The notes: generated from the sequence alone by a model not told the origin. A stretch of 64,000 nt of DNA from Streptomyces sp. YIM 130001 (GCF_003574445.1 NZ_KZ984566.1:55768-119767); one strand, 5' to 3'; counted from the first letter of the stretch, positions 16,075 to 25,199 are shown. Made by a program: numbers and translations.

Positions 16075-16629
16075 GGCGGCGGCCGGTCCGTACGTCAGGT
16101 GGGCGACGCCGTTGTCGATCGCCTCGCTGCCGAGCAGCGTCAGCGTGGTGCCCGGGCCGTCCTCCGGGAACAGTCGCGGGCCGGTGCCGAGTGCCACCGG
16201 GTAGACCAGCAGGTGCAGTTCGTCCACCAGGCCGTCGGCGAGCAGGGCGCGGACCAGGGTGCCGCTGCCGCTGATGTAGATGTCGCCGTCCTGGCTCTCC
16301 TTGAACTCGCGGATCGCGTCCGCGTCGTAGGCGCCGAGTACCTGCGAGTGCTGCCACACCGACTCGGCGTCCTCGAGGGTGGCGGAGACCACGTACTTCT
16401 GGGTGTCGTTGAAGAACGGTGCGCCCGGGTCGTCGTCCACGGTGCGGCCGGACCAGGCCGGCGCGAACTCCTCGAACGTCGTACGGCCGAGCAGGATCGA
16501 CGTACAGGACTTCATGAAGCGGCCGATGGACTCACCGAGCGCGGGCGTGAACTCGTAGTCCATGGTCCACATCGGTGCACCGATGACGCCGTCGATGGTG
16601 GTGAACTCGTGGACCTTGATCTTCCCCAT
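16072..16629 (-). CDS. Dihydrofolate reductase-family (RibD C-terminal-like) protein
   Basis: 185-residue protein of the RibD_C/DHFR-like fold, NAD(P)H-dependent reductases of mostly unknown substrate. It opens MGKIKVHEFTTIDGVIGAP and shows LLGRTTFEEFAPAW, FFNDTQKYVVSATL, GDIYISGSGTLVRALLADGLVDEL and LFPEDGPGTTLTLL, the standard order of this family. The ATG at 16629 follows GGAG. The final Ala residues are encoded by the tandem repeat described at 16015-16074. It converges on the bkd operon. Confidence 0.85.
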   Translation of the reverse strand: MGKIKVHEFTTIDGVIGAPMWTMDYEFTPALGESIGRFMKSCTSILLGRTTFEEFAPAWSGRTVDDDPGAPFFNDTQKYVVSATLEDAESVWQHSQVLGAYDADAIREFKESQDGDIYISGSGTLVRALLADGLVDELHLLVYPVALGTGPRLFPEDGPGTTLTLLGSEAIDNGVAHLTYGPAAA

Positions 16630-16949
16630 GGCGGGAACTCCTTGTGTCGTCGATCGGGTGCGGTGCGGTGCGGTGCGGGTGCTGTGCGTCGTGTCTTGAC
16701 GGGTAGACGGTCGGCGGCCGCGGTTCTCATCGGTCGCGGCGGGCCGGGTCGGCGGTGTTGCGTACCTCACATCGGCGGCGCCGGGATCCCGGAGGACGGG
16801 GCGGCGGCGCCCGGGGCGGTGGTTCTCGTCGTGGACACGTCGTACGGGTCCGGTGGCAAGCTGAGAGTGTGGGGAGGTCGCATCGCCCCGTCCGATACGG
16901 ATCCGCACGCGACTCCCTGACCGTTCCCCTTCCGAGGTCGTACACGCTC
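16630..16949. promoter_or_regulatory. Divergent intergenic region with (GGTGC)4 microsatellite
   Basis: 320 bases between the reductase gene and the DMT transporter gene. Four perfect GGTGC units lie at 16657-16676, about 30-50 bases upstream of the reductase start. Otherwise I see nothing: no convincing promoter boxes, no ORF with a ribosome site. Confidence 0.5.
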
Positions 16950-17966
16950 ATGCCTGCCGCCACGCCCTACTGGGTTCTCCTGGCCGTCTTCTCCGGCGCC
17001 CTGATCTCCCTGCAAGCCCGGATCAACGGGGAGCTCGCCACGGCCGTCGGCGACGGCTCGAGTGCCGCCGTCATCTCCTTCGGGTCCGGGCTGCTCGTGC
17101 TGCTGATCGGGCTCGCCGTGCTGCGCGGGCCGCGGGCCGGCCTCGGCCGGGTGCTGCGTGATGTGCGCGGCGGGCGGCTCAACTGGTGGCAGCTGCTCGG
17201 AGGCTTCGGCGGTGGCGCGTTCGTGCTGTCGCAGGGGATCACCGTGGAGGCGCTCGGCGTCGCCCTGTTCACGGTCGCGGTGGTGGCCGGGCAGGTCAGC
17301 GGGGGGTTGCTCTTCGACCGGGTGGGGCTCGGGCCCGCCGGTCCGCAGCGGCCGACCCGGCGCCGGGTGCTCGGCGCCGTCCTGGTCCTGGTCGCGGTGG
17401 GCCTTTCGATGGCGGACAAGCTGGCCGGGCAGTTCCCGTACTGGATGCTGCTGTTGCCGCTGGCGGCCGGGCTGTGCGTGAGCTGGCAGCAGGCGGTGAA
17501 CGGCCATGTGCGGATCTCGGCGGATTCCGGTTACACGGCGACGTTCCTCAACTTCCTGACCGGGACGGCCGCGCTCACCGTGGTCGCCGCGGTGTACGCG
17601 CTGGCGTCGGGGATGCCGGGCGAGCTGCCGTCCCAGCCGTATCTGTACCTCGGCGGTCTTGTCGGCATCGTGTTCATCTCGATCGCCGTGGTGAGTGTGC
17701 AGCGGCTCGGCGTGCTGGTGCTCGGTCTGTGCACGATCACCGGGCAGTTGGTCGGCTCGCTCTGCCTCGACCTGTTCCTGCCGCACGGTTCCGCGGACGT
17801 CACCGTCGCGACCGTGGTCGGCGTGGTGGTCGCGCTCGGCGCGGTGGTGCTCGCGGCGGCGGCCGGTGCGCGTCCGGGGCGGGTGGTCGCCTCGTCGAAC
17901 GGGTCCGTGGTCGGCGCTTCGGACACCGCGGACCAGGTGTCCGCCGAGCGCGACAAAACCCGATAA
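16950..17966 (+). CDS. DMT-superfamily transporter (duplicated YdcZ/DUF606-like)
   Basis: About ten hydrophobic helices in 338 residues form two similar halves, each starting with a sequence like LISLQARINGELA (near residue 16) and LCVSWQQAVNGHVRI (near residue 176). Short repeats of this kind are typical of DUF606/YdcZ members of the drug/metabolite transporter superfamily, here fused in tandem. The substrate is unknown. ATG 16950 has GAGG 12 bases upstream. The tail of about 45 residues is hydrophilic. Confidence 0.8.
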   Translation: MPAATPYWVLLAVFSGALISLQARINGELATAVGDGSSAAVISFGSGLLVLLIGLAVLRGPRAGLGRVLRDVRGGRLNWWQLLGGFGGGAFVLSQGITVEALGVALFTVAVVAGQVSGGLLFDRVGLGPAGPQRPTRRRVLGAVLVLVAVGLSMADKLAGQFPYWMLLLPLAAGLCVSWQQAVNGHVRISADSGYTATFLNFLTGTAALTVVAAVYALASGMPGELPSQPYLYLGGLVGIVFISIAVVSVQRLGVLVLGLCTITGQLVGSLCLDLFLPHGSADVTVATVVGVVVALGAVVLAAAAGARPGRVVASSNGSVVGASDTADQVSAERDKTR

Positions 17967-18045
17967 GGCGCGACGAAGCGGAAGGCACTGTCCCGTATCG
18001 CGGACGGGTTCCCTGTTGCACCCTTGTTGTATCTAAGCTGTGCGC

Positions 18046-18798
18046 ATGCCACCCGCTCCAGCGCCCGCGACCCCCTCCGACGCCGCCTCTCCCGCCGCCG
18101 CGCAGCAGTCCCCGAAGCGGTCCGCCGCGCAGCCGCCGGCGGGACAGCAGCCCGCCGCGGCCAAGCAGCCGCCTGCCGCCGAGCGCGTCTACCAGCATGT
18201 GAAGCAGGGCGTACTGGACCGCCGCTACGAGGGCGGCACCCTCCTCACCGAGGGTGAGCTGGCCACCGATGTCGGGGTCTCCCGCACCCCGGTGCGCGAG
18301 GCACTCCTGAAGCTGGAGGTCGAGGGCCTCCTCAAGCTGTATCCGAAGAAGGGCGCCCTGGTTCTGCCGGTGTCGGCGCAGGAGATCGCGGACGTGGTGG
18401 AGACCCGGATGCTGGTCGAGGAGCACGCTGCCCGCAAGGCGCTGCCCGCCACCCCGCAGCTCATCGCCCGCCTCGAGGAACTCCTCGAGCAGCAGCGGGA
18501 GCAGGCGGCCGCCGGCGACCTGCAGGGTGCGGCCGTCACCGACCGCTGCTTCCACGCCGAGATCGTCCGCAGCGGCGGCAACGCCATCTTGTCCCGGCTC
18601 TACGACCAGCTGCGCGACCGCCAGTTGAGGATGGGCGTCGCCTTCCTCCACTCGCACCCCGACCGCGTCGCGAAGACCCTCGTCGAGCACGAGGAGATCC
18701 TCGAGGCGCTGCGCACCGGCGACGCCGACGCAGCCGTCGGCACGGTGCACCGGCACGTCGAGCGCATCTCGCAGCTGGCCCGGGGCGAGGTCCGATGA
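18046..18798 (+). CDS. GntR-family regulator with FCD domain
   Basis: 250-residue GntR/FadR-type repressor. An Ala/Pro/Gln-rich leader of about 45 residues precedes the winged HTH (EGELATDVGVSRTPVREALLKLEVEGLL, about residues 67-95) and an all-helical FCD ligand domain with metal-binding-type residues (RMLVEEHAARKAL, DRCFHAEIVRSGGN). It overlaps the following MFS transporter gene by 4 bases (ATGA), so it most likely controls that transporter in response to its substrate. ATG 18046 has no ribosome site; TATCTA at 18030-18035 could be a -10 box of a leaderless transcript. GTG 18040 is an alternative start. Confidence 0.88.
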   Translation: MPPAPAPATPSDAASPAAAQQSPKRSAAQPPAGQQPAAAKQPPAAERVYQHVKQGVLDRRYEGGTLLTEGELATDVGVSRTPVREALLKLEVEGLLKLYPKKGALVLPVSAQEIADVVETRMLVEEHAARKALPATPQLIARLEELLEQQREQAAAGDLQGAAVTDRCFHAEIVRSGGNAILSRLYDQLRDRQLRMGVAFLHSHPDRVAKTLVEHEEILEALRTGDADAAVGTVHRHVERISQLARGEVR

Positions 18799-20099
18799 CC
18801 TCGCCCGCCACCCTGCCCGGCGATCCGCCCGGCGGCCGCAGAGCCGTCGCCATCTGGTCCGTCGGCGTCTCCGTCTACTTCGTGGCGGTGATCTTCCGGA
18901 CCTCGCTCGGCGTCGCCGGCCTCGACGCCGCCGACCGCTTCGAGGTCAACGCCTCGGCCCTGTCCACGTTCTCGATCCTCCAGCTGCTCGTCTACGCGAG
19001 CATGCAGATACCCGTCGGGCTGCTCGTCGACCGCTTCGGCACCAAGAAGATCCTCAGCCTCGGCGCCATGCTCTTCACTCTCGGCCAGCTCAGCTTCGCG
19101 CTCTCGCCCAGCTACGGGATGGCCCTGGCCGCGCGTGCACTGCTCGGCTGCGGCGACGCGATGACGTTCATCAGCGTGCTGCGGCTCGGCAACCGCTGGT
19201 TCCCGGCCCGCCGCAGCCCGCTCGTCGCACAGCTGGCCGGCCTCGTCGGAATGGGCGGCAACCTGGTCTCCACGCTGGTCCTGTCCCGGCTCCTCGACGG
19301 GATCGGCTGGACGGGCGCGTTCGTCGGCAGCTCACTGTTCGGGGTGTTGGTGCTCGCCCTCACGCTGTTGTTCCTCAAGGACCACCCGGAGGGCCACGGA
19401 GAGCCGGCAGCGCGGCCGGCCTCGCGCGGCGCACGCTTCGTGCGCGCCCAGATCGCGCAGGCCTGGCGGGAACCCGGGACGAGGATGGGCCTGTGGGTGC
19501 ACTTCACCACGCAGTTCCCGATGATGGTGTTCACCCTGCTGTGGGGGATGCCGTTCCTCGTCGAAGCGCAGGGTCTCTCCCGGGCCACCGCGGGGGAACT
19601 GCTCACGCTCACCGTCCTGTCGAGCATGACCATCGGTCTCGTCTACGGACAGATCATCGCCCGGCACCACCGGGCCCGCGCGCCACTGGCCCTCGGCACC
19701 ATCGGCGCGACCGGCCTGCTGTGGGCCTGCACGCTCGGTTTCCCCGGTGACCGTGCCCCGATGTGGCTGCTCATCACGCTCTGCGCGGTACTCGGCGCCT
19801 GCGGCCCCGCCTCGATGATCGGCTTCGACTTCGCCCGTCCGGCCAACCCGCCGGAACGTCAGGGCACCGCGTCCGGCATCGTCAACATGGGTGGTTTCAC
19901 GGCCTCGATGACCATGCTGCTCGCCGTCGGCGTCCTGCTCGACCTCACCGGCGACAACTACCGCATCGCCTTCTCCTCGATCTTCGTCCTGGAGGCGGTC
20001 GGCATCGCCCAGATCCTGCGGCTACGGCTGCACGCCGACCGCAGGGAGCGCGAACGCCTGGTCGCGAGCCGGGTCGAGGCGGTCCACGTACCGGCATGA
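18795..20099 (+). CDS. MFS transporter
   Basis: Twelve-helix major facilitator (434 residues) with the loop 2-3 signature LLVDRFGTKKILSLGA (about residue 75). The organisation resembles anion:cation or organic-acid symporter branches more than drug exporters, but the substrate is not deducible. It is translationally coupled to the GntR regulator upstream (4-base overlap) and ends at a strong hairpin. Confidence 0.9.
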   Translation: MTSPATLPGDPPGGRRAVAIWSVGVSVYFVAVIFRTSLGVAGLDAADRFEVNASALSTFSILQLLVYASMQIPVGLLVDRFGTKKILSLGAMLFTLGQLSFALSPSYGMALAARALLGCGDAMTFISVLRLGNRWFPARRSPLVAQLAGLVGMGGNLVSTLVLSRLLDGIGWTGAFVGSSLFGVLVLALTLLFLKDHPEGHGEPAARPASRGARFVRAQIAQAWREPGTRMGLWVHFTTQFPMMVFTLLWGMPFLVEAQGLSRATAGELLTLTVLSSMTIGLVYGQIIARHHRARAPLALGTIGATGLLWACTLGFPGDRAPMWLLITLCAVLGACGPASMIGFDFARPANPPERQGTASGIVNMGGFTASMTMLLAVGVLLDLTGDNYRIAFSSIFVLEAVGIAQILRLRLHADRRERERLVASRVEAVHVPA

Positions 20100-20104
20100 G
20101 CGAC

Positions 20105-20128
20105 GCCCGGGCCCCGCGCGGCCCGGGC
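20105..20128. terminator. Hairpin terminator after the GntR-MFS operon
   Basis: GCCCGGGCC (20105-20113) pairs with GGCCCGGGC (20120-20128) around a 6-base loop, 5 bases after the MFS stop. It also faces the convergent gene ending at 20167. Confidence 0.75.
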
Positions 20129-20166
20129 TCGGCCGGCTCACGCCGACCGCAGGCGCACGTACGGGC

Positions 20167-20991
20167 TCACGGCGTGATGGTGAACCGCTCCAGGATCGCC
20201 TGCGCCAGCTCCTGATCGCCCTCGGCCTTGATCCGGTCACCGACCGAACCGAGCCTGACCCGCCCGCAGGCCAGCTTGAAGAACGTCTCCCAGTCCGTGC
20301 TGATGGTCGCCGCGGGCCCGAGCGACGGAGCGCCGTCGATCGTCCCGTGCCCGTCGGCGTCGATCCGCACCGTCCGCAGGAACTCGACGGGCCCGTGTAC
20401 GTCGAACACCACGGCCGAACTGGCGGGCGCGGCAGCCCGCTTGGCGACCACCTTGGGCAGATGGGTCAGCACCTCGTCCCGGGCCACCAGCGCTCCGGGC
20501 GAGTCCAGGTTGCCCGGCTTGTCGAGCGTCACCCGCAGGTCCTGCTCGTGCACCCACACGTCGAACGCCCGCTTACGGGTGGCGGCTTCGAGGGTCTCCT
20601 CGGTACCGAGCGGTCCGCGCACCATCGTCTGCGGATCCCGCGCCTCGTTCCGCAGCTGCCGCGAGCGGCGGATGATCGTGTACTCCAGCTCGGAGGTCAT
20701 CTCCGGCGCGGTGTGGTGCCGGCGGACGTCGACCTGCATCTCCATGTACCGCTGGATCTCGTTCTGTACGTGGTAGAGGTCGCGCGGCAGGGTGTGGATC
20801 GGCCGGGGATCGCCGAGCATCTCGCAGTCGAGGCCTATGACATGGGAGACGAGATCGCGCACCGACCAGCCGGGGCACGGCGTCGCCCAGTTCCACTCAC
20901 CCTCCGCGAGCGGCGTCACCAGCTCGGATATCGCGGTGACTGAGTGGGTCCAGGCATCGGCATAGGTCTGAAGGCTGGGATGGACGGTCAC
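20167..20991 (-). CDS. Mycothiol-dependent maleylpyruvate isomerase-family protein
   Basis: 274-residue protein of the DinB-like maleylpyruvate isomerase superfamily. The N-terminal helical bundle carries the typical start YADAWTHSVTAISELVTPL, the WNWATPCPGWSVRDLVSHV motif with the metal-binding His, and FDVWVHEQDLR with a second His; an alpha/beta C-terminal domain (residues about 185-274) resembles SCP2-like sterol carrier folds. Such proteins use mycothiol, the actinobacterial thiol; the substrate here is unknown. GTG 20991 lies behind GAGGGG. Confidence 0.82.
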   Translation of the reverse strand: MTVHPSLQTYADAWTHSVTAISELVTPLAEGEWNWATPCPGWSVRDLVSHVIGLDCEMLGDPRPIHTLPRDLYHVQNEIQRYMEMQVDVRRHHTAPEMTSELEYTIIRRSRQLRNEARDPQTMVRGPLGTEETLEAATRKRAFDVWVHEQDLRVTLDKPGNLDSPGALVARDEVLTHLPKVVAKRAAAPASSAVVFDVHGPVEFLRTVRIDADGHGTIDGAPSLGPAATISTDWETFFKLACGRVRLGSVGDRIKAEGDQELAQAILERFTITP

Positions 20992-21163
20992 GGGACCCCT
21001 CGGACGGTTTCGGATGCGCGGGCAGAACGGCACTGCGGGCGGTACGGGGGACCGGGGGGGACCCCCGGAAAGGCACAGTACGCTGACCCAAGTACCCGTT
21101 GCAGTGGTTTCGTGTGACGATCGTAGGCCGTAGCCACGACTCGAATACCAGGACGGTGGTAGT

Positions 21164-21997
21164 GTGCGCGCCTCTCTCCTCCAGATCGCCGCAGACCCTG
21201 AGGAATCGGTCAATTCCCGTCGGCAGCGGGTGGCTTCACTGGTCCGTGAGCAGGGGGGCGCCGACCTCGTCGTGCTGCCGGAGCTGTGGACGACGGGGGC
21301 CTTCGCCTACGACCTCTTCGCCGCCGAGGCGGAGGAACTGACCGGCCCCACCTACGAGTCGATGTCCGAGGCCGCGCGCGACGCCCGGGTCTGGCTCTAC
21401 GCGGGTTCGGTCGTCGAGCGGGCCGCGGACGCCTCCGGCGAGGAGCGGCTGTACAACACCACGCTCCTCCTCGACCCCGACGGCACCCTCGTCCGCACGT
21501 ACCGCAAGATCCACCGCTTCGGCTTCGACAAGGGCGAGGCCGTTCTCATGGGTGCCGGCACCGAACCGGCCACCGCCGCCCTGCCGGACACCACGATCGG
21601 CCTCGCCACCTGCTACGACCTGCGCTTCCCGGAGCTCTTCCGGCACCTCGTCGATGCCGGCGCCGAGACCCTGGTGGTCGCCGCCGGCTGGCCGGAGCGC
21701 CGTCGCGCGCACTGGACGCTGCTGGCCCAGGCCCGCGCGGTGGAGAACCAGTCGTACGTTCTGGCCTGCGGCAGCGCCGGCACCCATGCGGGGATCGAGC
21801 AGGCCGGGCACAGCATCGCCGTCGACCCGTGGGGCGAGGTGCTCGCCGAGGCGGGTGCCGGCGAGGAGGTGCTCACCGTCGAGTTCGATCCGGCGAAGGT
21901 GGCGAAGACCCGCGAGCAGTTCCCGGCCCTCAAGGACCGGCGGCTCGGCCTCGACACACCGGATCTGTCCGACTTCCCGCCCCGTACGGGGAGTTGA
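21164..21997 (+). CDS. Carbon-nitrogen hydrolase (nitrilase superfamily, omega-amidase-like)
   Basis: 277-residue amidase with the Glu-Lys-Cys triad of the nitrilase superfamily: Glu in LVVLPELWTTG, Lys in RTYRKIHRFGF and the nucleophile in LATCYDLRFPELFR. The sequence around RFPELFRHLVDAGAE is closest to the Nit2/omega-amidase branch, which deaminates 2-oxo-glutaramate-type amides, but specificity is not proved. GTG 21164 begins the first beta strand (RASLLQIAADP). It diverges from the isomerase-family gene, with a 172-base shared promoter region. Confidence 0.9.
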   Translation: MRASLLQIAADPEESVNSRRQRVASLVREQGGADLVVLPELWTTGAFAYDLFAAEAEELTGPTYESMSEAARDARVWLYAGSVVERAADASGEERLYNTTLLLDPDGTLVRTYRKIHRFGFDKGEAVLMGAGTEPATAALPDTTIGLATCYDLRFPELFRHLVDAGAETLVVAAGWPERRRAHWTLLAQARAVENQSYVLACGSAGTHAGIEQAGHSIAVDPWGEVLAEAGAGEEVLTVEFDPAKVAKTREQFPALKDRRLGLDTPDLSDFPPRTGS

Positions 21998-22019
21998 GCC
22001 CTCCTCTACCGAGGGTGTC

Positions 22020-22517
22020 TCAGCCGTCGCCCTCCCGTTCCTTCTCCGCGAGGCGGATCACGCAGACCGCGAGGGCGATGAGCAGGGCCGGGTCGGCGTC
22101 GTCGCGCACCACCTCGACGCCGTAGGTGTCCCGGACGCGCAGCCAGCGCCGGGAGATGTGCGCGAGCATCTCGCCGTCGTACTCGATCACGAACTCGCGG
22201 TCGAGGATCCGGCCGCTCACGTCCAGCTCCGTGCCGTCGACCAGCTGCACCCGGAAGTGGTTGCGGAGCAGGGACAGGCGTTTGCGCCGCACCTTGGCGA
22301 GCTGCTCGTCGCCGCGTTCGATGATCATGGTGTCGCGCAGTGACATCAGCTTCTGCCGGATGTCGATCAGGACGTTCCCGTCCCGGTCCTTGAGCTCGAA
22401 GGTCTCGCGGACGCGCATGGCCTTGCCGTCGACGAGGAAGACCTTGTTGCCGTGCTCGTCCTCGATCCAATAGTCGTCGCCGATGCCGAAGATCCGGTCT
22501 CGTACCAGGAATTTCAT
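22020..22517 (-). CDS. LURP-one-related (Tubby-like fold) protein
   Basis: 165-residue member of the LURP-one-related/phospholipid-scramblase-like family, a twelve-stranded barrel around a central helix. It begins MKFLVRDRIFGIGDDYWIED and continues with the family pattern NKVFLVDGKAMRVRETFELKD, LRDTMIIE, FVIEYDG, and ends in the buried hydrophobic helix PALLIALAVCVIRLA. The role in bacteria is unknown; plant members are involved in defence. Its start is only 5 bases from the divergent thioredoxin-NHL gene, so the promoters must lie inside each other's coding sequence, or one start is annotated too far out. Confidence 0.85.
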   Translation of the reverse strand: MKFLVRDRIFGIGDDYWIEDEHGNKVFLVDGKAMRVRETFELKDRDGNVLIDIRQKLMSLRDTMIIERGDEQLAKVRRKRLSLLRNHFRVQLVDGTELDVSGRILDREFVIEYDGEMLAHISRRWLRVRDTYGVEVVRDDADPALLIALAVCVIRLAEKEREGDG

Positions 22518-22522
22518 GGGGA

Positions 22523-24382
22523 ATGCGTACCCCGTTCGCGCCGTTGGACCGTGACATGGCGACACGTGCACGCGTTCGGGCTCCCGAACTGGTCGGCCGA
22601 GGCGGCTGGCTGAACACAGGCGGACAGCAATACAACCTCGCTGACCTGCGAGGACGTATCACGATCATTGATTTTTGGACTTTTTGCTGCATCAACTGTC
22701 TGCATGTACTCGACGAGCTCCGTGAACTCGAGGAGAAGCACCGGGACACCGTGGTGATCATCGGTGTCCATTCGCCGAAGTTCGTGCACGAGGCCGAGCA
22801 TCAGGCCGTCGTCGATGCCGTCGAGCGCTACGGCGTCGCGCATCCCGTACTCGACGACCCCGACCTCACGACCTGGAAGCAGTACGCGGTACGGGCCTGG
22901 CCCACGCTCGTGGTGATCGACCCCGAGGGGTACATCGTCGCCCAGCACGCCGGCGAGGGGCATGCCCACGCCATCGAGAAGCTGGTCGAGGAGCTGGAGG
23001 CGGAGCACGCGGCCAAGGGCACCCTGCGCCGCGGTGACGGCCCGTACGTGCCACCCGAGCCGGTCGCCACCGATCTGCGTTTCCCGGGGAAGGCGCTGCG
23101 GCTCGACTCGGGGAACTTCCTGGTCTCCGACTCGACGCGGCATCAGCTGGTCGAGCTCGAGGCGGACGGCGAGAGCGTGGTGCGCCGCGTGGGCAGTGGC
23201 CGGCGCGGCTTCGGCCCCGAGGAGTTCAACGAACCGCAGGGCCTCGCGCTGCTCCCCGAGGAAGCCGGCCCGCTCGCCGGCCGGGTGCTCGTCGCGGACA
23301 CGGTCAACCACGCCCTGCGGACGTACGACCCGGCGACCGGCGCGATCGAGACGGTGGCCGGTACCGGGCGCCAGTGGTGGCAGGGCTCCCCGACCTCGGG
23401 CCCGGCGCTCGAGGTGGACCTTTCCTCGCCCTGGGACGTCGCCTGGTTCGACGGTCTGCTGTGGGTCGCGATGGCCGGTGTCCACCAGTTGTGGACGTAC
23501 GACCCGGCGACCGGGACGGTGGCCGTCGCGGCGGGCACCACCAACGAGGGCCTGGTCGACGGCCCCGCGGACGAGGCCTGGTTCGCCCAGCCGTCCGGGC
23601 TCGCGGCGACCGCGGAGCGGCTGTGGATCGCCGACTCCGAGACCTCGGCGCTGCGCTGGATCGACCCGGCCACCGGGGACGGATCCCGGTCCGTGCACAC
23701 GGCGGTCGGCAGCGGACTCTTCGACTTCGGCCACCGGGACGGGGACGCGGGCCAGGCCCTGCTCCAGCACCCGCTCGGGGTCACCGCCCTGCCGGACGGC
23801 TCGGTCGCGGTCAGTGACACCTACAACCACGCTCTGCGCCGCTTCGATCCGGCGACGGGTCAGGTCAGCACCCTGGCCACCGATCTGCGTGAGCCCTCGG
23901 ACGCGGTACTCGCCGGCAGCGACATCGTGGTCGTCGAATCGGCCCGGCACCGGTTGACCCGGCTGCGGCTGCCGGAGGAGGCGGTACGCGTCGAGGCGGT
24001 CGCTCACCGCACCAGGCGGGACGCGACCGAGGTGGCGCCGGGCGAGCTGCGGCTCGACGTGGTCTTCCAGGCGCCGGCGGGGCAGAAGCTCGACACCCGC
24101 TACGGTCCCTCGACCCGGCTCCTGGTCTCGGCCACGCCGGCCGAGCTGCTCGCGGACGGCTCGGGCGCGGGAACCGATCTGTCGCGCGGACTGCGCCTGA
24201 ACCCCGAGATCGCCGAGGGGGTGCTGCACGTGTCGGCGATGGCGGCCTCCTGCGACGACGAGGAGGCGGGCGCCGAGTACGCGGCCTGCCACGTGCACCA
24301 GCAGGACTGGGGCGTTCCGCTACGCGTCACCGAGGGCGCGCAGACGCGGCTCGGCCTGGTACTCGCCGGGCTCGACGCATGA
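22523..24382 (+). CDS. Thioredoxin-domain NHL-repeat protein (NHLRC2-like)
   Basis: 619-residue two-part protein: a thioredoxin-like domain (about residues 30-175) with the redox motif CCINC near residues 54-58, followed by a beta-propeller of NHL repeats (about 185-500; for example FNEPQGLALLPEE, VADTVNHALRTYDPATG, VSDTYNHALRRFDPATG) and a C-terminal beta domain. The layout matches vertebrate NHLRC2 and bacterial relatives; the biochemical role is not established. No signal peptide, so probably cytoplasmic. ATG 22523 is the longest start; ATG 22556 (MATRARVRAPEL) fits better with promoter space for the divergent gene. Codons 45-62, around the active site, use unusually many A/T third positions. 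Confidence 0.85.
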   Translation: MRTPFAPLDRDMATRARVRAPELVGRGGWLNTGGQQYNLADLRGRITIIDFWTFCCINCLHVLDELRELEEKHRDTVVIIGVHSPKFVHEAEHQAVVDAVERYGVAHPVLDDPDLTTWKQYAVRAWPTLVVIDPEGYIVAQHAGEGHAHAIEKLVEELEAEHAAKGTLRRGDGPYVPPEPVATDLRFPGKALRLDSGNFLVSDSTRHQLVELEADGESVVRRVGSGRRGFGPEEFNEPQGLALLPEEAGPLAGRVLVADTVNHALRTYDPATGAIETVAGTGRQWWQGSPTSGPALEVDLSSPWDVAWFDGLLWVAMAGVHQLWTYDPATGTVAVAAGTTNEGLVDGPADEAWFAQPSGLAATAERLWIADSETSALRWIDPATGDGSRSVHTAVGSGLFDFGHRDGDAGQALLQHPLGVTALPDGSVAVSDTYNHALRRFDPATGQVSTLATDLREPSDAVLAGSDIVVVESARHRLTRLRLPEEAVRVEAVAHRTRRDATEVAPGELRLDVVFQAPAGQKLDTRYGPSTRLLVSATPAELLADGSGAGTDLSRGLRLNPEIAEGVLHVSAMAASCDDEEAGAEYAACHVHQQDWGVPLRVTEGAQTRLGLVLAGLDA

Positions 24383-24412
24383 CGTGAGCCCGGCGGGCGG
24401 ACGGCGGCGGGG

Positions 24413-24973
24413 TCAGCCGAGGGCGTCCTCGGCGGTCGGCTGCCAGGGCGTGACGGTCGGTTCGTAGATGAACAGGTCGTCCACGGCGAGGCGGCGCGGC
24501 TTGCCGAAGTCGGTCGTGGATCCGTCGCTGCCCACGGACTTGACCAGGTCGACGGCGACGTGGTCGGCGTTCGGGCGGCCGTCGTCCTGCTGGTCGGCGG
24601 GGCTGGTGCGCAGGCCGGCGTAGACGGAGTCCCCCGGCTTCACGGTGAACTTGGTCGGGTGGCTGCCGTCGGTGAGGCCCTGGGCGGTGCCGTCGAGGTC
24701 GGGGCCGAAGCTGACGGTCGGGTGGATGAGGACGGTGCAGCTGCGCTCGCCGGTGTTCGTCAGGGTGATCAGCTGGTGGTTCACCGGGCGGGGCGCGGGT
24801 GCGATGCTCAGGTCCGTCGTGGCGTTGGTGCACACCGGGGCCGTACGGGAGGCCGGGGCCGCCGTGGTTTCGGAGGTGGGGCCGGAGCCTGCGGACGCGA
24901 ATCCGGCGAGGCCGAGGCCGAGTGCGGTGGTGGCGGCTGCCGTGAGGACGGCGCGCCTGCGGAACGTGGACAT
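24413..24973 (-). CDS. Secreted DUF4232 protein
   Basis: 186-residue exported protein. The N-terminus FRRRAVLTAAATTALGLGLAGFASA is a signal peptide with an Arg cluster (Sec or Tat). The mature part shows the DUF4232 pattern: a first Cys (APVCTNATTDLSI), NHQLITLTNTGERSCTVLIHPTVSF, then a Pro/Asp segment and a closing strand (LFIYEPTVTPW). Many such single-domain proteins are found in actinobacteria; no function is known. It converges on the thioredoxin-NHL gene with a 30-base gap. The 226 bases upstream, to the ArsR-like gene, hold nothing I recognise. Confidence 0.85.
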   Translation of the reverse strand: MSTFRRRAVLTAAATTALGLGLAGFASAGSGPTSETTAAPASRTAPVCTNATTDLSIAPAPRPVNHQLITLTNTGERSCTVLIHPTVSFGPDLDGTAQGLTDGSHPTKFTVKPGDSVYAGLRTSPADQQDDGRPNADHVAVDLVKSVGSDGSTTDFGKPRRLAVDDLFIYEPTVTPWQPTAEDALG

Positions 24974-25199
24974 CTTCTACCCCCGTGGGGACGTGGTCGG
25001 CGCACTCCTGCCGGGCCGGCGCCCGGCCGGTGTGCGGGACGGCTGTGGTGCCGTCTCTGTTTCCAGACGCCCCCGGAGCCCGCCCAGTTCCATCCGACTT
25101 GCCCGCCAAAAAGGGGAATTGTCGGATGAGCGCGGGGTCGGCGGGGCTCGGATCGGCGTGGCTCTGCCCTGCCGGGCGGCCCTGGGTTCCGCTGGTGGG

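Noticed and set aside
22514..24298. 594-residue minus-strand frame
   Set aside because: Antisense to the thioredoxin-NHL gene, whose domains are unambiguous.
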